Below are positions 46,050 to 58,703 of a stretch of 64,000 nucleotides of DNA, one piece after another (the first letter of the stretch is position 1; every line of letters begins with the position of its first letter). Under the pieces are notes generated by a model that saw only the letters and a program-made list of their open reading frames with translations, had not been told where the DNA came from and ran no database searches. The translations under genes were made by a program, and so were the position numbers. Source of the DNA: Sipunculus nudus (taxonomy: Eukaryota > Annelida > Sipuncula > Golfingiida > Sipunculidae); NCBI GenBank assembly GCA_026874595.1, contig CM049317.1:73497118-73561117 (forward strand), given 5' to 3'.

Positions 46050-49000
46050 AGAGATGTGGGATTACACAGTGTTCCAAAACTGTCTTAATTTCCAGCAGTT
46101 AAAGAAGAAATGTTCGACAAATTCAACTTTATTGCAATGAGAACATCTATTTGTGGTAGACGGTTGGGATAGTTGTTGTGGACTATTTTCCACTATAACA
46201 CTGTTAATCTGGTTTCTTTGGTACAACTATATATGTTTTTCCATATGGTTCTTCTAAAATTAAAATTTCCATATTTTTGGTTCAAGAACTTTTGAATTTG
46301 TGGGGGACTTAGGTCATTGTTCGCTGAAGATAATCTAATATGTCGGACGGTCCAATTACTGACTTCTTTACCTCTAAATAAAATAGCTTAATTTAGCGCC
46401 ACCTGGTGGCTTAGTGAGCTATGCAAGACAGCTGTCTTTACTACATTATATTCCAGTAGTGTGCTTGGCCCACGCCCCTTTCTCTGCACTATCTCATCAA
46501 AGGATAAAATCTGTCCGTTTTGAACTATATCTACAATGTAAATAATATTTGCTTTAATCCGGTCTTGGAAGAACAGTACTGATTTTGTATACGTAAATGC
46601 CTTATAATTCCATATAACCCTCGATCTATATACATTTTCTCCCATTGTACTAGTTTTATTATATGTAAGTCATATTTAATAAACTTCTTAGAAATCTGAT
46701 TTTATTAGAAGCGTCCCTTTCATATTCATTCGGTTGGCACTACTCTGAAATACAGAGGGATGGTATGCCATTTTTTATAGTAGTATAACGGAATGTTTTT
46801 CTAGTTGTTTTATCGTCCGTAACTAACAAGATAACCCATTTTAGGAGTAGAGCATGTATATCTTTGACGTTAATGACTCTGAGTCCACCATTTTCATACT
46901 CAGATGACATTATTTTCCGTAATTTTCTCAAAAGCCCTTCAGTTACTGAATTTTATCTGCCAAATAATTTTTAAATCATTTATTTATGGTGTCCAATACC
47001 TTTTCAGGCATATAAAAAGCTTGCATAATGTATTCCACCTGGATATGAGAAAGGTTTTCACAATGATTCTTTTCCCCTATGATCGAGAGATTTCTCTATC
47101 CCCATTTCTTAATTTCTTAAATAATATTTTTATTCGGAGCTCGCAGATGGTTTCAATATTTGATTCCGGCTTACAGCTGCTAAATTTGGCTCCTTAAATT
47201 TTAATTTCACAGTTTGGATAGATATTCTATTTAATTTCTTCATATATTTCTTGTTTATGTTTAAGTTTTCTATCCATATGGCTTCTGTCTTATTTGGGTT
47301 CAAGACCATTCTGGAGATTGCTTAATTTGTCTAAAGCATACTTTAATATCTGCTTGATCTCTCATGAACAAAGAAACATCATCAGGATACAGTGCAATTT
47401 TAAGACTGTTTACGGAGTAATTAGCCAATGGTAGTTAATACCTTTTATTTCAGTTGTCTGTCGGATTTTAATTGCCAATAGTTCCAGGCTCAGAACAAAA
47501 TCCAGGGGAGAAAAGGACACCCCTGTCTGACCCCAAATTGAACTTGAATCATTTGAGGAAGCCAGCTGTTGAGTTGTATACAGTTTTCCCTGCCATTAAT
47601 TAAATAACTAACTGTCGCCCAGTGCATAAACTGCAAACCGAACCTGAATATCTTCATTGTGTCTAGTATATATTATTTGTTAATCTAATCAAAAGCGCTT
47701 TTAAAATCTAACGCTATTACAGCACCAAACCTATTTTCTTTGCTTGCGTAATTTATGACGTCGTCTATTGGTCAGATTATTGTAGCTATGTTGCGATCTC
47801 TAATAAATTCAAACCTGGTCTGGATTTACTAAATTACTGATAACGGACTGCAACCTGCAAACGAGCACCGTCGCTTATATTTTATAATCAGTGTTGCATA
47901 CACTGATATGACGCCAATTACACAGGTAGTCCTTTGGTAATGTTTTTTTCTTTGAGCAGTAAAGTGTCAACCCCCATTTTTGTTGTTGTGAAAATAACAT
48001 TCTTTTTATATGCATAGTTAAAAGAATTAACCATTAATTTTTTCACAGATGGCCAACAATTTTTTTTTAATTCAGTTGTAAGTCCATCTTACCCGGGACT
48101 TGATCCGTTTTTCATTTTCCTAAGGCACTGGCAACTACAGCCGAGCCAATGAGACCTTCACATTTTCCTTTGATTTCTTCATTCAGCCTGGGAATTATCA
48201 GACCATCTTGAAATGAAATAATCTAACTTAGCATACATGTATCTGAAAACCTGTGCTTGCGTCTTTATAGATCCCTGTCATACGTGCTCTGAGCATTTAA
48301 AATATCGGCCTGTTTTGTTAACATATTACAATCTATAGTTTTGAGACTTATTTTTTATGCCCTTGATTTCTCTAAACCGGTAGAAATATTTCGTGTTTCT
48401 TTCGCCTTGCTCACACCATTTGGATCTTTCTCTTTTTATACGCCTTTTGTTTCATGTAAATTTAAAATATCAAGTTACCGTTTGATCTAAATGATTTGAC
48501 TCTGTATTTTTTTATCTTTCATGCAGTTTGCTTCTGTTTATGTTTATGTCTTTCTTTTTTTTCTTGATTTTGATTTCCCACGACCATAAATCAATGCATT
48601 CTCTTTTATTTTGGCCTTACAACTTTTCCATATGGATTGCCAGTTACCTGACGTATCTGTTATTGTCTATTGTGTTATTTATAATTCTTATTAAATTTCC
48701 AGAACGATGGGCCTAATGTCTCCGTGTTTATATGTATTGTGACGATAGTGTCTCTATGATCAGTACATGGGAATAACTAATTGAACTGTTAATGACTTTA
48801 TCTATAAATGCTTCGTTAGCGAAAACGTAGTCTATTCTCCTAGCAATAAAAGGATTACTCCTACTCCATGTAAAAGCGCTTTCATATCCATGCATTACAC
48901 GCCATACATCTATTTGCATCATTCGCACCATTCCTTAAGAGCCCTGAAATCTCGTTTACTGTGATCTTTAACTGATACATTGTCTAGAAAGTTTGCCATT

Positions 49001-49300
49001 ACTGAAATCTCCTGACACTGCAATATAATCACTGTCAGACTCCTGTGATGCTATCGTATCCACTAACCTACTGAAGAATTCCAGCTTTTCTTTACTTGCA
49101 CAGGGCGCATATGTATAAAATATATGAGGAATGGCCACAACCGTAACGCGAGTGGTTGGGTTATCCTCTGATCCTTCGGAGTCTGTTTGATGGCATACAA
49201 CATAGGGATTAACAGCGTGAGGTTTAATGATGAGGCCCTGCGTCACTTGACTTTGGATATAATCTCCAGCCGCCCCTGATGCCCTAAGCGCCCTCCATTG
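46050..49300 (-). mobile_element. Degenerate L1/Tx1-like non-LTR retrotransposon (LINE)
   Basis: Minus-strand fragments keep the ORF2 order of L1-type LINEs. Endonuclease: YAPCASKEKLEFF and SGDFSN (49246-48968), then FTWSRSN and RRIDYVF (48931-48728). RT: KMKNGSSPG near 48110, ALDFKSAFD (47716-47688), GVRQGCPFSP (47534-47505), and the catalytic box as YPDD (47389-47378). C-terminus: ENGGLRVINVKDIHALLLKW (46931-46740), ILSFDEIVQRKG (46645-46388), and a CSHC...H...C zinc-like motif (46150-46070). Many stops and frame changes. The N-terminal endonuclease part and ORF1 are missing, so it is 5' truncated, as is common. YADD to YPDD would kill the RT. Confidence 0.85.
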
Positions 49301-50267
49301 TCCCGTATCCCGCGACCACCTCGTCGGCAGCGCACAGCTCTCTTGTTGTTATGTAAGCCTGGTTTTTGGCCTCGGGCTTTTCGGAGCCCGGTTAATCCCT
49401 GTACCGAATAAATACCGGTTCAGCCCTGGTTGATTGGGTATTTCTAGCAACGCTAGTTCAGGTGCTTGTTCACCGTTCGTATGTTTTTCCGCCATCTTAT
49501 TTTGTAATTCAGTATTTTATCCGGCCAAATCACAGTAATCACGATGCACGGATAATACACTCACGCATCGTCAGTACGCCGAGCCACAAATCCAAAACAG
49601 AACGCTTGAAAGTGAGAGCCCTAAAAAATCCTGACCAGCCGACACCATCCGGAACCGGAAGTCCTGACCGGAACCGGAATTGGTTCCCCGAATATCGTTC
49701 AGTGTGACCACAGCATTAGTGGTTGTCCTAATAGCCTGATGACCGTGCGGCGAAGAATAAATAATATTTATATCATCAAGGTAATTTGCACGAAACATCG
49801 GGCCAATATGGAATCTCCTTGCTGTCTGTCATCTGGTCATGATTCTTATATTCCGAAGCCGTTAAACATCACAGAACAAAGAACGCAAGATATCACCCTG
49901 ATTCTACTGTTCATCATTATCGTGAGTTCGAATCCCGGCATGACCTCCACCGTGCCAAGACCCCGGTCCAAGTGTGCCTTTGTCCAACCAGCAAGAGAAA
50001 TTGGTACCAGTAAATACTGGGAAGGTAACCTGCGATTTATTAGCGTCCATCCAGGAGGAGTTTAACTCCAAAAATCGCTTCACCTTACAGACACCGGGGA
50101 AAGTTTCCGCCCGATGAGGCAATAGGCTCATATTTAAAAGCCCTACAGACTTCGCCTTAACCTACGGTTCACCGTATATAGTTTTATGTATTCGTGAAAG
50201 GTTGACAAGAACAGAAACACAGATGGAAAAGAAAGTCAGTAAATGTATTTTAATGTATTTGTTTTTA
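49301..50267. other. Non-coding or unrecognised stretch of higher GC
   Basis: Overlapping frames of 75 to 108 codons on both strands (49462-50131) have no recognisable domain. GGAACCGGAA words repeat at 49648-49680. Confidence 0.4.
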
Positions 50268-52800
50268 GCTCAGCTGACTGTAAGTCATCTGAGCTTTAGC
50301 AATCACTCTGTCCGTTAACAGGGCACAAATCGTAACCGCTGGACCTAGAATCTTTTAACTTGGCATTCTGAGAGGTCCATGAGGTATTTTTCGATTTTTT
50401 TACGAATTTTTTTCTCTATTTTTTAGACATTTTAAAATATGAACATCACAAATCGTAAAAACTGGACCAAGAATCTTCATTCTTGACACACTGAGAGACC
50501 TATGAAAAGTCTCCATGGAAACCAGAAATAAGGTCTCTGTTACCCATATCTTTTGAGCTGTGGGGCTCCCAATAACCCCCCCCCCCCCCCCAGAATAATG
50601 ACAAATTCGATAAAAACAAACTGCAACATCTCAATAAACCAAACACTGATGGTCATGATTTTTGGCATACATATTGATCAAGAGGTGTTCCATCAGTTCC
50701 TGCAGACTGGTGGCGCCACCTGTATATTTTCAAATTTTTACAATTTTTTTTCTCTATTTTTGAGACCTTTGAGGATGTAGTTATCTGTCAACAGAATACA
50801 AATCGTAACGACTGGACCTAGAATCTTCATTCCTGACACACAGGGAGACCCATGAAATGTCTTTATCGAAACCTGAAATTAGGTCTCTGTTACCCATATC
50901 CTTTGAGCTATAGCACTCCAAAGTACAGCTCAGAAATAATGGAAAATTTGATACAAAAGCTGAAGTATCTGAGCAGCTAATGCAGAGATCACCAAAATTG
51001 TATGCATGGATATTGATCAAGGAGTGTTTCATCAGTTTCTGCAGACTGGTGGCACCACCTGTATTTGTTCAGGTTTTTTAACGATTTTTTTTCTCTGTTT
51101 TGAGACCTTTCAAGATATGAACATCTGTTAACAGGACACAAATCATAACAAGTGGACCTAGAATCTGCATTCTTGACCCACAGAGAGACCCATGAAAAGT
51201 CTCCATGGAAACCTGAAATTAGGTCTCTGTTACCCATATACTTGAACTGTATGGCGCCAAAGTACCCCCCCCCCCCCAGAATAATGAAAATTTGATACAA
51301 AAACTGCAGTATCTCAATAACTACAACACTGATGGTCATTATTTTTGGCATACATATTGATCATGAGGTGTTCCATCAGTTTCTGCAGACTGGGTGCGCC
51401 ACCTCTATTTTTTCAAATTTTTACGATTTTTTTTTCTCTATTTTTGAGACCTTTAAAGATGTGGTTATCTGTCAACAGGGTACAAATCGTAACAACTGGA
51501 CCTAGAATCCTCATTCTTGTCATGCAAGGAGTCCCATGAAAAGTTTCTGTGGAAACCTGAAATTAGGTCTCTGTTTCCCATATCCTTCAAGCTATAGGAC
51601 TCCGAAGTATCCCTTAGAATAATGGAAAATTTGATACAAAAGCTGAAGTATCTTAACAACTAATGCAGAGATCACCATGATTCTTTGCATGGATATTGAT
51701 CACGGAGTGTTTCATCAGTTTCTGCGGACTGGTGGTGCCACCTATATTTTATTCAATTTTTCGAATTTTTTTTTCTCTATTTTTGAGACCTTTAAGGATG
51801 CTGTCACCTGTTAACGTGGCATAAATTGTAACAACTTGACCTAGAATCTTCATGCTTGTCATGCAAGGAGGCCCATGAAAAGTACCTGTGGAAACCTGAA
51901 ATTAGGTCTCTGTTACCCATATCCTTCAAGCTACAGGACTCCGAAATATCCGTCAAAATTATGGAAAATTTGATACAAAAGCTGAAGTATCTGAACAACT
52001 AATGCAGAGATCACCATGATTCTTTGCATGGATATTGACCACTGAGTGTTTTCATCAGTTTCTGCGGACTGGTGGTGCCACCTATATTTTATTCAATTTT
52101 TCGAATTTTTTTCTCTATTTTTGAGACCTTTAAGGATGCTGTCATCTGTTAACGTGGCATAAATTGTAACAACTTGACCTAGAATCTTCATGCTTGTCAT
52201 GCAAGGAGGCCCATGAAAAGTACCTGTGGAAACCTGAAATTAGGTCTCTGTTACCCATATCCTTCAAGCTACAGGACTCCGAAATATCCGTCAAAATTAT
52301 GGAAAATTTGATACAAAAGCTGAAGTATCTGAACAACTAATGCAGAGATCACCATGATTCTTTGCATGGATATTGACCACTGAGTGTTTTAATCAGTTTC
52401 TGCGGACTGGTGGTGCCACCTATATTTTATTCAATTTTTCGAATTTTTTTCTCTATTTTTGAGACCTTTAAGGATGCTGTCATCTGTTAACGTGGCATAA
52501 ATTGTAACAACTTGACCTAGAATCTTCATGCTTGTCATGCAAGGAGGCCCATGAAAAGTACCTGTGGAAACCTGAAATTAGGTCTCTGTTACCCATATCC
52601 TTCAAGCTACAGGACTCCGAAATATCCGTCAAAATAATGGAAAATTTGATACAAAAGCTGAAGTATCTGAACAACTAATGCAGAGATCACCATGATTCTT
52701 TGCATGGATATTGACCACTGAGTGTTTTTATTAGTTTCTGCAGACTGGTAGAGCCACCTGTAATTTTTTAAAGTTTATGCATTTTTTCTCTATTTATGAG
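50268..52800. repeat. 338-bp tandem repeat, about seven copies
   Basis: Unit spacing is 337 to 343 bp, with landmarks GACCTAGAATCTTCAT, GAAATTAGGTCTCTGTTACC and AAATTTGATACAAAAGC in each copy. Copies starting at about 51818, 52156 and 52494 are almost identical; those to the left are progressively more diverged, and the first (about 50325) is truncated. The array starts beside AGCTCAGCTGACTG...CATCTGAGCTTTAGC, an inverted pair like the ends of a common mollusc dispersed repeat. Parallel 64-codon minus frames in the units (51465, 51804, 52142, 52480) are by-products. Confidence 0.92.
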
Positions 52801-53436
52801 ATATATAAATACAGACACAATCTTGGCCTGTTGGTTTAATCTGTTTGATGCTTCAATTGAATGGGTATATACTACCATTCAGATGATAAAATTTCCTTTG
52901 GCGAATCTCTTCCCAGTCAGCTGAGCGTCATGACCCATGGGTCACTTTGTCAGTCGTTGTTTTCCTCTGGCAATTATACAAGCTCTAGTTTGTTTTTTTT
53001 TCTTGGAGGCGGGGGATGCCCAGTGAAATGCGCCACCCTCATACAAAATTAATAATTATAAATTTTCAGTGACAAATTCGTTAAATGATAGGACACAGAA
53101 AAAGCTTGTGTTACCTTTAATAAATGCTTCAACAATGCTTTTCTGATACCTGATTATATTGACCTGATTATGATATTCACTGTCTGTCATTTTGTCTGTT
53201 TGTATTATTGTGGCGAATCATTGTAATAAAAACGCAATCATTTCTTTCAACAAAGTCTGTGGAAGTCACACTTTTACAGAGAATCCACGAATAATGTACT
53301 ATGTAAATGAATCTCCACAGTCAATAAAAAGTAATTGAACTTGGAATGCTGACTTTGATAAAAATTATCTGTTTGCTATTTACAATTGGCAATTTAGAAT
53401 ATATATATAAATGTAATACCAGTGTCTTTGGTCTAG
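52801..53436. other. Non-coding stretch, nothing recognised
   Basis: No gene, RNA or repeat recognised. Confidence 0.45.
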
Positions 53437-53522
53437 AGATACAGGACGTGGCGCAGAGCCAGGAGATCGTGATATCTGCCGAGGAGCGGCGAGCTCTTCA
53501 GTCGGCCCACGCCAAGACTTAA
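53437..53522 (+). other. Orphan candidate terminal exon, unknown product
   Basis: After an acceptor-like GGTCTAG, the GC-richer sequence reads IQDVAQSQEIVISAEERR and ends AHAKT plus TAA. Composition stands out from the AT-rich flanks. No partner exon is found, and the minus strand is also open here, so strand and coding status are uncertain. Confidence 0.2.
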
Positions 53523-55056
53523 CTTTTTTCCTGGCCTGAGAAGGAGAATGTATCCCAGAGTCGCGTTTCACTCACAAACGAGTGCGTCTTTCGGGGATTC
53601 CTTGGTATTACTCACCTAGGACCTGCAGTTGCGGTGCACAGATCAAGCTTTACGTCAGAACAATCGTAAGCTGACAACCTGTCACAACAATTAAGTTAGC
53701 ATTAACAAAATGGAGATGCGGACCTCCAATAATTGAAACTAGAAATGATGAAGCCCGACATCTGCCTGAGAATAATAATGAAGCAGACATGATACGGCGA
53801 ATTACTTCGAGGCTTTCTCGCCGTCCTTAGAAAAACAGTTTAAGTTGTTTTTTCCTCGATATGAGGTGATCAAACAAGACGTTCACGGCTTTTTATTTCG
53901 CCAGTGACGTCATCAAGAAGTGAAACGAATATATCATGTGGTCAGAAACAAAACCACAGGAGGTAGGAGTTAGGTCCATCTATGGAATGGACAATTTCAA
54001 TGAGTAGCTCTTTATAAAAGTATCAGGAAAAAGGGCATATTTTTAACTGGCCTACCATCAAGGCTCCGGTTTTTCGTAGATTTGAAATGTATACTGTTGC
54101 TAATATATGCGATGGCACAAATTCCTCAGATGAATTATAAAAGGTATGGAGAAAAAGTTATACATTGTGTTGATTATAGTCACCATTTCAGGATATGAAG
54201 CAAATTCTTGTATTTTCTTGACAAACCGCCAGTACTCCACTTACTGAGTCTCGATTGGTTAAAGAAAATATCGCTTGTTCTTTGTTGTTTTTTCTTTGTT
54301 TATGTCATACCGATTTTTAACATATTTTATTTCATTGACTTGAAATATCTGAAAGTAATGTCCACCCACCTGAATATCATAAGATTTTTCGGCCCTTTAG
54401 TTGATTTCTAGTTTCTTCTTTAGGACTGCTATTACTGTCATATGTTAGGAGTGAGGAGGAAGAAGTTAAAAGGAGAAATCAGCCTTATTGTCCATTTTTA
54501 ATTTCCGGCCGGCAGCACTTTGACATCTACCAATCCTACCGATTTTTCCAGCCGAAAGAATTCCGAAAAAATCAGTAATTTCAGATCGTTGTGTAAAAAT
54601 CATACTGTCACAAACCCAGATTTATAGTTTTAAAAAAATTATCAGTAAAACGTGATGGACCAAAACCTTTAGAATTATCTAGGTGAACAAATACCACGCG
54701 TTTGAAACTACATATTAAATCATTCAACTGAACAAGTTTTTAATTAAACTGTGTTTTAATTACATTTTCATTACATTTAAAAAAAGATAAAAAAAAAAGT
54801 TTTGTATGAATAGATTACAGATGGCGGTTTGGTATACTCACAGCGACCTCTACATAGGCAGTTATCATAAACCTATAGTAAAGTGAGACGGGTACATAAA
54901 TGTTGTACTTCGACAAAACATCTTTATATAAGATATTTACGTTACTGGTGCAAAATAAATCTTATTAGTACCCCAAGACAACCTAGATTTCTTTTACATT
55001 CAGAGGTACATAAACAGTTGCGATAATATGTGTATTATTCCACGCTATTACTTTAT
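53523..55056. other. Non-coding stretch, nothing recognised
   Basis: AT-rich; a 67-codon plus frame at 54208-54411 has no motif. Confidence 0.45.
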
Positions 55057-55243
55057 TTAAGTTGAATAAAAAATCTCATAGAAAAAAAAATATCCCAGCG
55101 CACGGACTTGATATTTCAAATTCTGTATGTCAGTAAACACTGTCTTCGTGTGTCTGTTAACAAAAGAAGTTGTCGGACTAGAGGCCCCATCTTGCGCATG
55201 CGCGACAGTAAGGAGAAGCAGCACAAGCAGAAGAATTAAACAC
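55057..55243 (-). CDS. Possible signal-peptide exon of a secreted protein (partial)
   Basis: After an acceptor-like TTTCCAACAG (ending 55244), the minus strand reads CLILLLVLLLLTVAHAQDG, a textbook hydrophobic core plus AHA-Q cleavage site. It continues SSPTTSFVNRHTKTVFTDI and LKYQVRALG, and stops at 55057. No ATG lies between the acceptor and the core, so the initiator would be in an upstream exon; without that, this may be a relic. Secreted C1q-like or lectin-like proteins often start this way, but no such domain follows here. The frame also runs back into the adjacent 19-bp minisatellite, which I do not consider coding. Confidence 0.3.
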
Positions 55244-55267
55244 CTGTTGGAAACTTGATTTGTGAAG

Positions 55268-55476
55268 GTGCGCGGTACGCCACAAGGTGCGCGGTACGAC
55301 ACGAGGTGCGCGGTACGACACGAGGTGCGCGGTACGCCACAAGGTGCGCGGTACGCCACAAGGTGCGCGGTACGCCACAAGTTGCGCGGTACGCCACAAG
55401 GTGCGCGGTACGACACGAGGTGTGCGGTACGACACGAGGTGCGCGGTACGCCACAAGGTGCGCGGTACGACACGAG
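55268..55476. repeat. 19-bp GC-rich minisatellite, 11 copies
   Basis: Eleven exact-length copies (209 bp) of two unit types: A, GTGCGCGGTACGCCACAAG, and B, with CGACACGAG at the end. Order: A B B A A A A B B A B, with one T-start A and one GTGTGCGG B. It is far more GC-rich than its surroundings. Since 19 is one more than a multiple of three and units lack stops, all six frames stay open and give several long artefact ORFs. Confidence 0.97.
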
Positions 55477-56608
55477 GTGGCGTTCGCGCTGTGTTTATGT
55501 TCGCGCCCGTTGAGTCGTTTATTCCTGGATTAGAGAATGTTCATTGAGCGCATACCTCCGCCAACACCTATATCCACATCCATATCAGCCCAAAATTTAA
55601 ACATTAAAATATAATCAGTTAACCCTTGGCCCCTGGTCCACTGTTCAAAGAAAATGCTATCGGAATTCATAAAAATAATCTGACATGCAGAAACAGAAAG
55701 GCATTCAGGGATAGTTAATTCAATGTATGAATATTCATATATATTTGGAACATGTTCTAAAGGATCAGTTTCAGGATTTGCCCGTTTCGGCCTGCGTGAA
55801 TACGGATACATAAAAGCACACACTTCCGCGTCTTTATAACTAAGGGTTTACACTTTATTCATACTGCCCTTACTTGTTTTGTTTAAAATATTACTATTGA
55901 TCAAACCTATATAATAAAATACAGTTTAACTCTATTTTTATTTTTAAAAAATTTATTAAATTTTGCTTGACAATTCGAGATTCATAAACTTCATTGTCTT
56001 GACGATTGCTTATATTTTTGGAATACTGTCCTCTTAACAAAGTGTCCTCGAACAGTATCTGTAACATGAATATATTTAAAGTTTAAAAGAAAAATCGTTT
56101 TTGTATCAATGTTACGGCTGTATCATATGTCGGAGGCGCCATCTTTTGGATCTTTGGTGAACCATCAGAAAAAGATGGTATAAAATGTTCAACGACCAAA
56201 TTGTTTGATAAAAAAAGCAAGATTGGATTTTTTTCCTCTTTATTAATCAGTCTGCACTAGTCATTCACGAAGAGAAAATAAATTAGCTTGAGTACCTCTA
56301 AAAGCATTGAATAAAAAGTCGGTATATATTCAAAAGTAAAAATGTCCTTCAAAACTGGGTACTTGTGGCAGGTAGTTTTCATGTTACCCTAGATTATAGA
56401 CACAACTATCTATTGACTTATAAAAAAACATATAAACTAGGACAACTAACTTTGGGTGATGAGACCTACCTTTAAATATTTATTTTCATGTTATAAATCA
56501 TTTCTTAGGTGTGTGCCATATGAACTTTAGAATGGTAGTAGATTTAGCGTTAAACACGACCCGCATTCTATCTTCCGTACTATCTTGAAGAGCCTTAAAT
56601 AGCCGTTT
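55477..56608. other. Non-coding stretch, nothing recognised
   Basis: A 97-codon minus frame (55823-55530) has no recognisable domain. Otherwise AT-rich. Confidence 0.45.
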
Positions 56609-56872
56609 GGCCCCCCAAAAATAAAAGGTATCGTCCTCAGGCACTGCCCGCGTCAAATTTAACCCCCGCATTAACAATGTTTATTTTGATCTTTCAAGAA
56701 GATAAAATAATACAACTTTGATCAGATTTCCTTTGTCATGTACTACTTAAACCTATGTAGCAAACAAAACCCCGTTATTTTTATGCTTTTCCCTGATTAT
56801 ATGACATTTTTATCGAAACAAAAAAAAAGGTAAAAAATAAAATAGCGCCTGAGAATTATACCTTTTTTGGCC
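56609..56872 (-). mobile_element. PIF/Harbinger-type MITE, copy 2
   Basis: Inverted copy of 1425-1756 with the same GGCC ends, the GTGCCTGAG / CTCAGGCAC-type inner TIR and the internal GACGCGGGC and AATGCGGGGGTT blocks. It is about 70 bp shorter and more diverged. Flanks TTT and TTA suggest a decayed TWA duplication. Confidence 0.75.
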
Positions 56873-58045
56873 TTAGTGCCTAACTTGAGTCGTTAAACAA
56901 GCCATCTGGAATATTGCATTGCAGTTGTCTTCCAGCATGTTGCATGGATATCGTGTTTAACAACCCATAATCTTAACATTAGGCCACACATGACGAATCA
57001 ACACTAAAAGAATCATATTAACTCACAACCCAAACTAAAACTCCGCCTCTAAGCCTAATGCGCTTAGTCTACTCTTGACCTGTATATCAACAGCGGGTGA
57101 TTGGTGTGTCATTTTAATATAATGAACACTGGCTAAACTATTTTGAATTTGATAAATAACTCAACAACACAACCATCATAGGTTTACATTTGTTTCAGAG
57201 GTCTAATGAATAAGACGAATTGTTAATTATTAAGCAACTAATAAGACAAAAGACAAAACCCTACTGACCGCATATTTTATTAATATTATCAAATTGTGTC
57301 TGACACTATATGAGTCTCAGAAAATACGAAGATAGAAAATTATACAGTCCGTTCCATTCACTATAAGTACTGATTCTTAATGTGCGTAAGGACATTTAAA
57401 ATCGGTAATTCCCATTACGCACCGATAACTAATCGTACTTGCCGACAGAGACGCTGCAATAGCCCCTTCTACAAATAATTTGAAATATCTCTGGATTTAT
57501 AAAAACAAAATAAGAAAAAAAAAACATTCATAGCACACTCTTTGCACACCCCGACATTTTATATCCGACCAATGTCCAGTGCAGCCACCGTCAGTTATAA
57601 TATAGATAACTGGATCATTACAACAGAACCAAACCCCCCCCCCCCAAAAAAAAAATATATACCTAGTTATGGCTCGGCCTGTTGATAAAAAAGGTCTACG
57701 TGTGTGTGTGTGTTAGCTTTAACTAGGCCGCGTGACCGGAGGTCCGATTAAGAGGGGCAATACGCGGCGTTTCAGCCAACGGGAACATGTATTATACTTT
57801 GTGGGCCAAGTCAGTCAGGGAATCTCCTGATTGACACATGTTGTGGCTCCGCGCTGTATACGGCCCGAAGCTCTGTTTATGTTGACTCCTGCGATCGTGC
57901 CCGGTCCACTGTTTTTAACATTCGTTAACAGGAGTAGGCAAACGGTTTCAAGGCAACATTTTGGCAGGTACAGATTTATTCTAAAGGAAAGAAGCTATTT
58001 TTTGTGTTAACGCAACATGCTGTTTAGGCGATTGGGCCCCTTTAA
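56873..58045. other. Non-coding stretch with C tract and short (GT)n
   Basis: A C10/A9 tract near 57636-57654 and (GT)7 near 57702. The part 57720-58045 is richer in GC but has no open frame or RNA gene that I recognise. Confidence 0.45.
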
Positions 58046-58703
58046 AGGGACGCCACGCCATAATTAAAGGGATGCCACGCCATGACTATAGAGAGGCCAC
58101 GCCATGAATAGGGACGCCACGCCATGAATATATAGACGTCACTCCATGACTATAGGGACGCCACGCCATGACTATAGGGACGCCACGCCATGACTTTAGG
58201 GACGCCACGCCATGACTAGGGACGCCACGCCATGACTATAGGGACGCAACGCCATGACTAAAGGGACGTCACGCCATGAATATAGGGACGCCACGCCATG
58301 ACTAAAGGGACGCCACGCCATGAATAAAGGGACGCCACGCCATGACTATAGGGACGCCACGCCATGAATATAGGGACGCCACACCATGACTATAGGAACA
58401 ACACGCCATGACTATAGGGACGTCACGCCATGACTATAGGGACGCCACGCCATGACTATAGGGACGCCACGCCATGAATATAGGGACGCCACGCCATGAC
58501 TATAGGGACGACACGCTATGAATACAGGGACGTCATGCCATGACTATAGGTACGCGCCATGACTATAAGGACGTCACGCCATGAATATAGGGACGTCACG
58601 CCATAACTATAGGGACGCCACGCCATGACTATAGGGACGTCACGCCATGAATATTGGGACGCCACGCCATGACGATAAGGAAGCCACGCCATGACTATAT
58701 AAT
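58046..58703 (+). repeat. 22-bp minisatellite, about 30 copies
   Basis: Units begin GGGACGCCACGCCATGAC and end TATA or AATATA. Variants include CGTCACGCC and AAAGGGACG. A few units are 19 or 20 bp. The array is tightly bounded, with GGGCCCCTTTAAA before it and unique sequence after it. Confidence 0.95.

Noticed and set aside
51465-52674. Four regularly spaced 64-codon minus ORFs
   Set aside because: They are phase copies of the 338-bp tandem repeat, with no motif and no coding bias.
55178-55547. Several long overlapping ORFs over the 19-bp minisatellite
   Set aside because: A stop-free unit of 3n+1 bases opens every frame; six-frame openness is expected.
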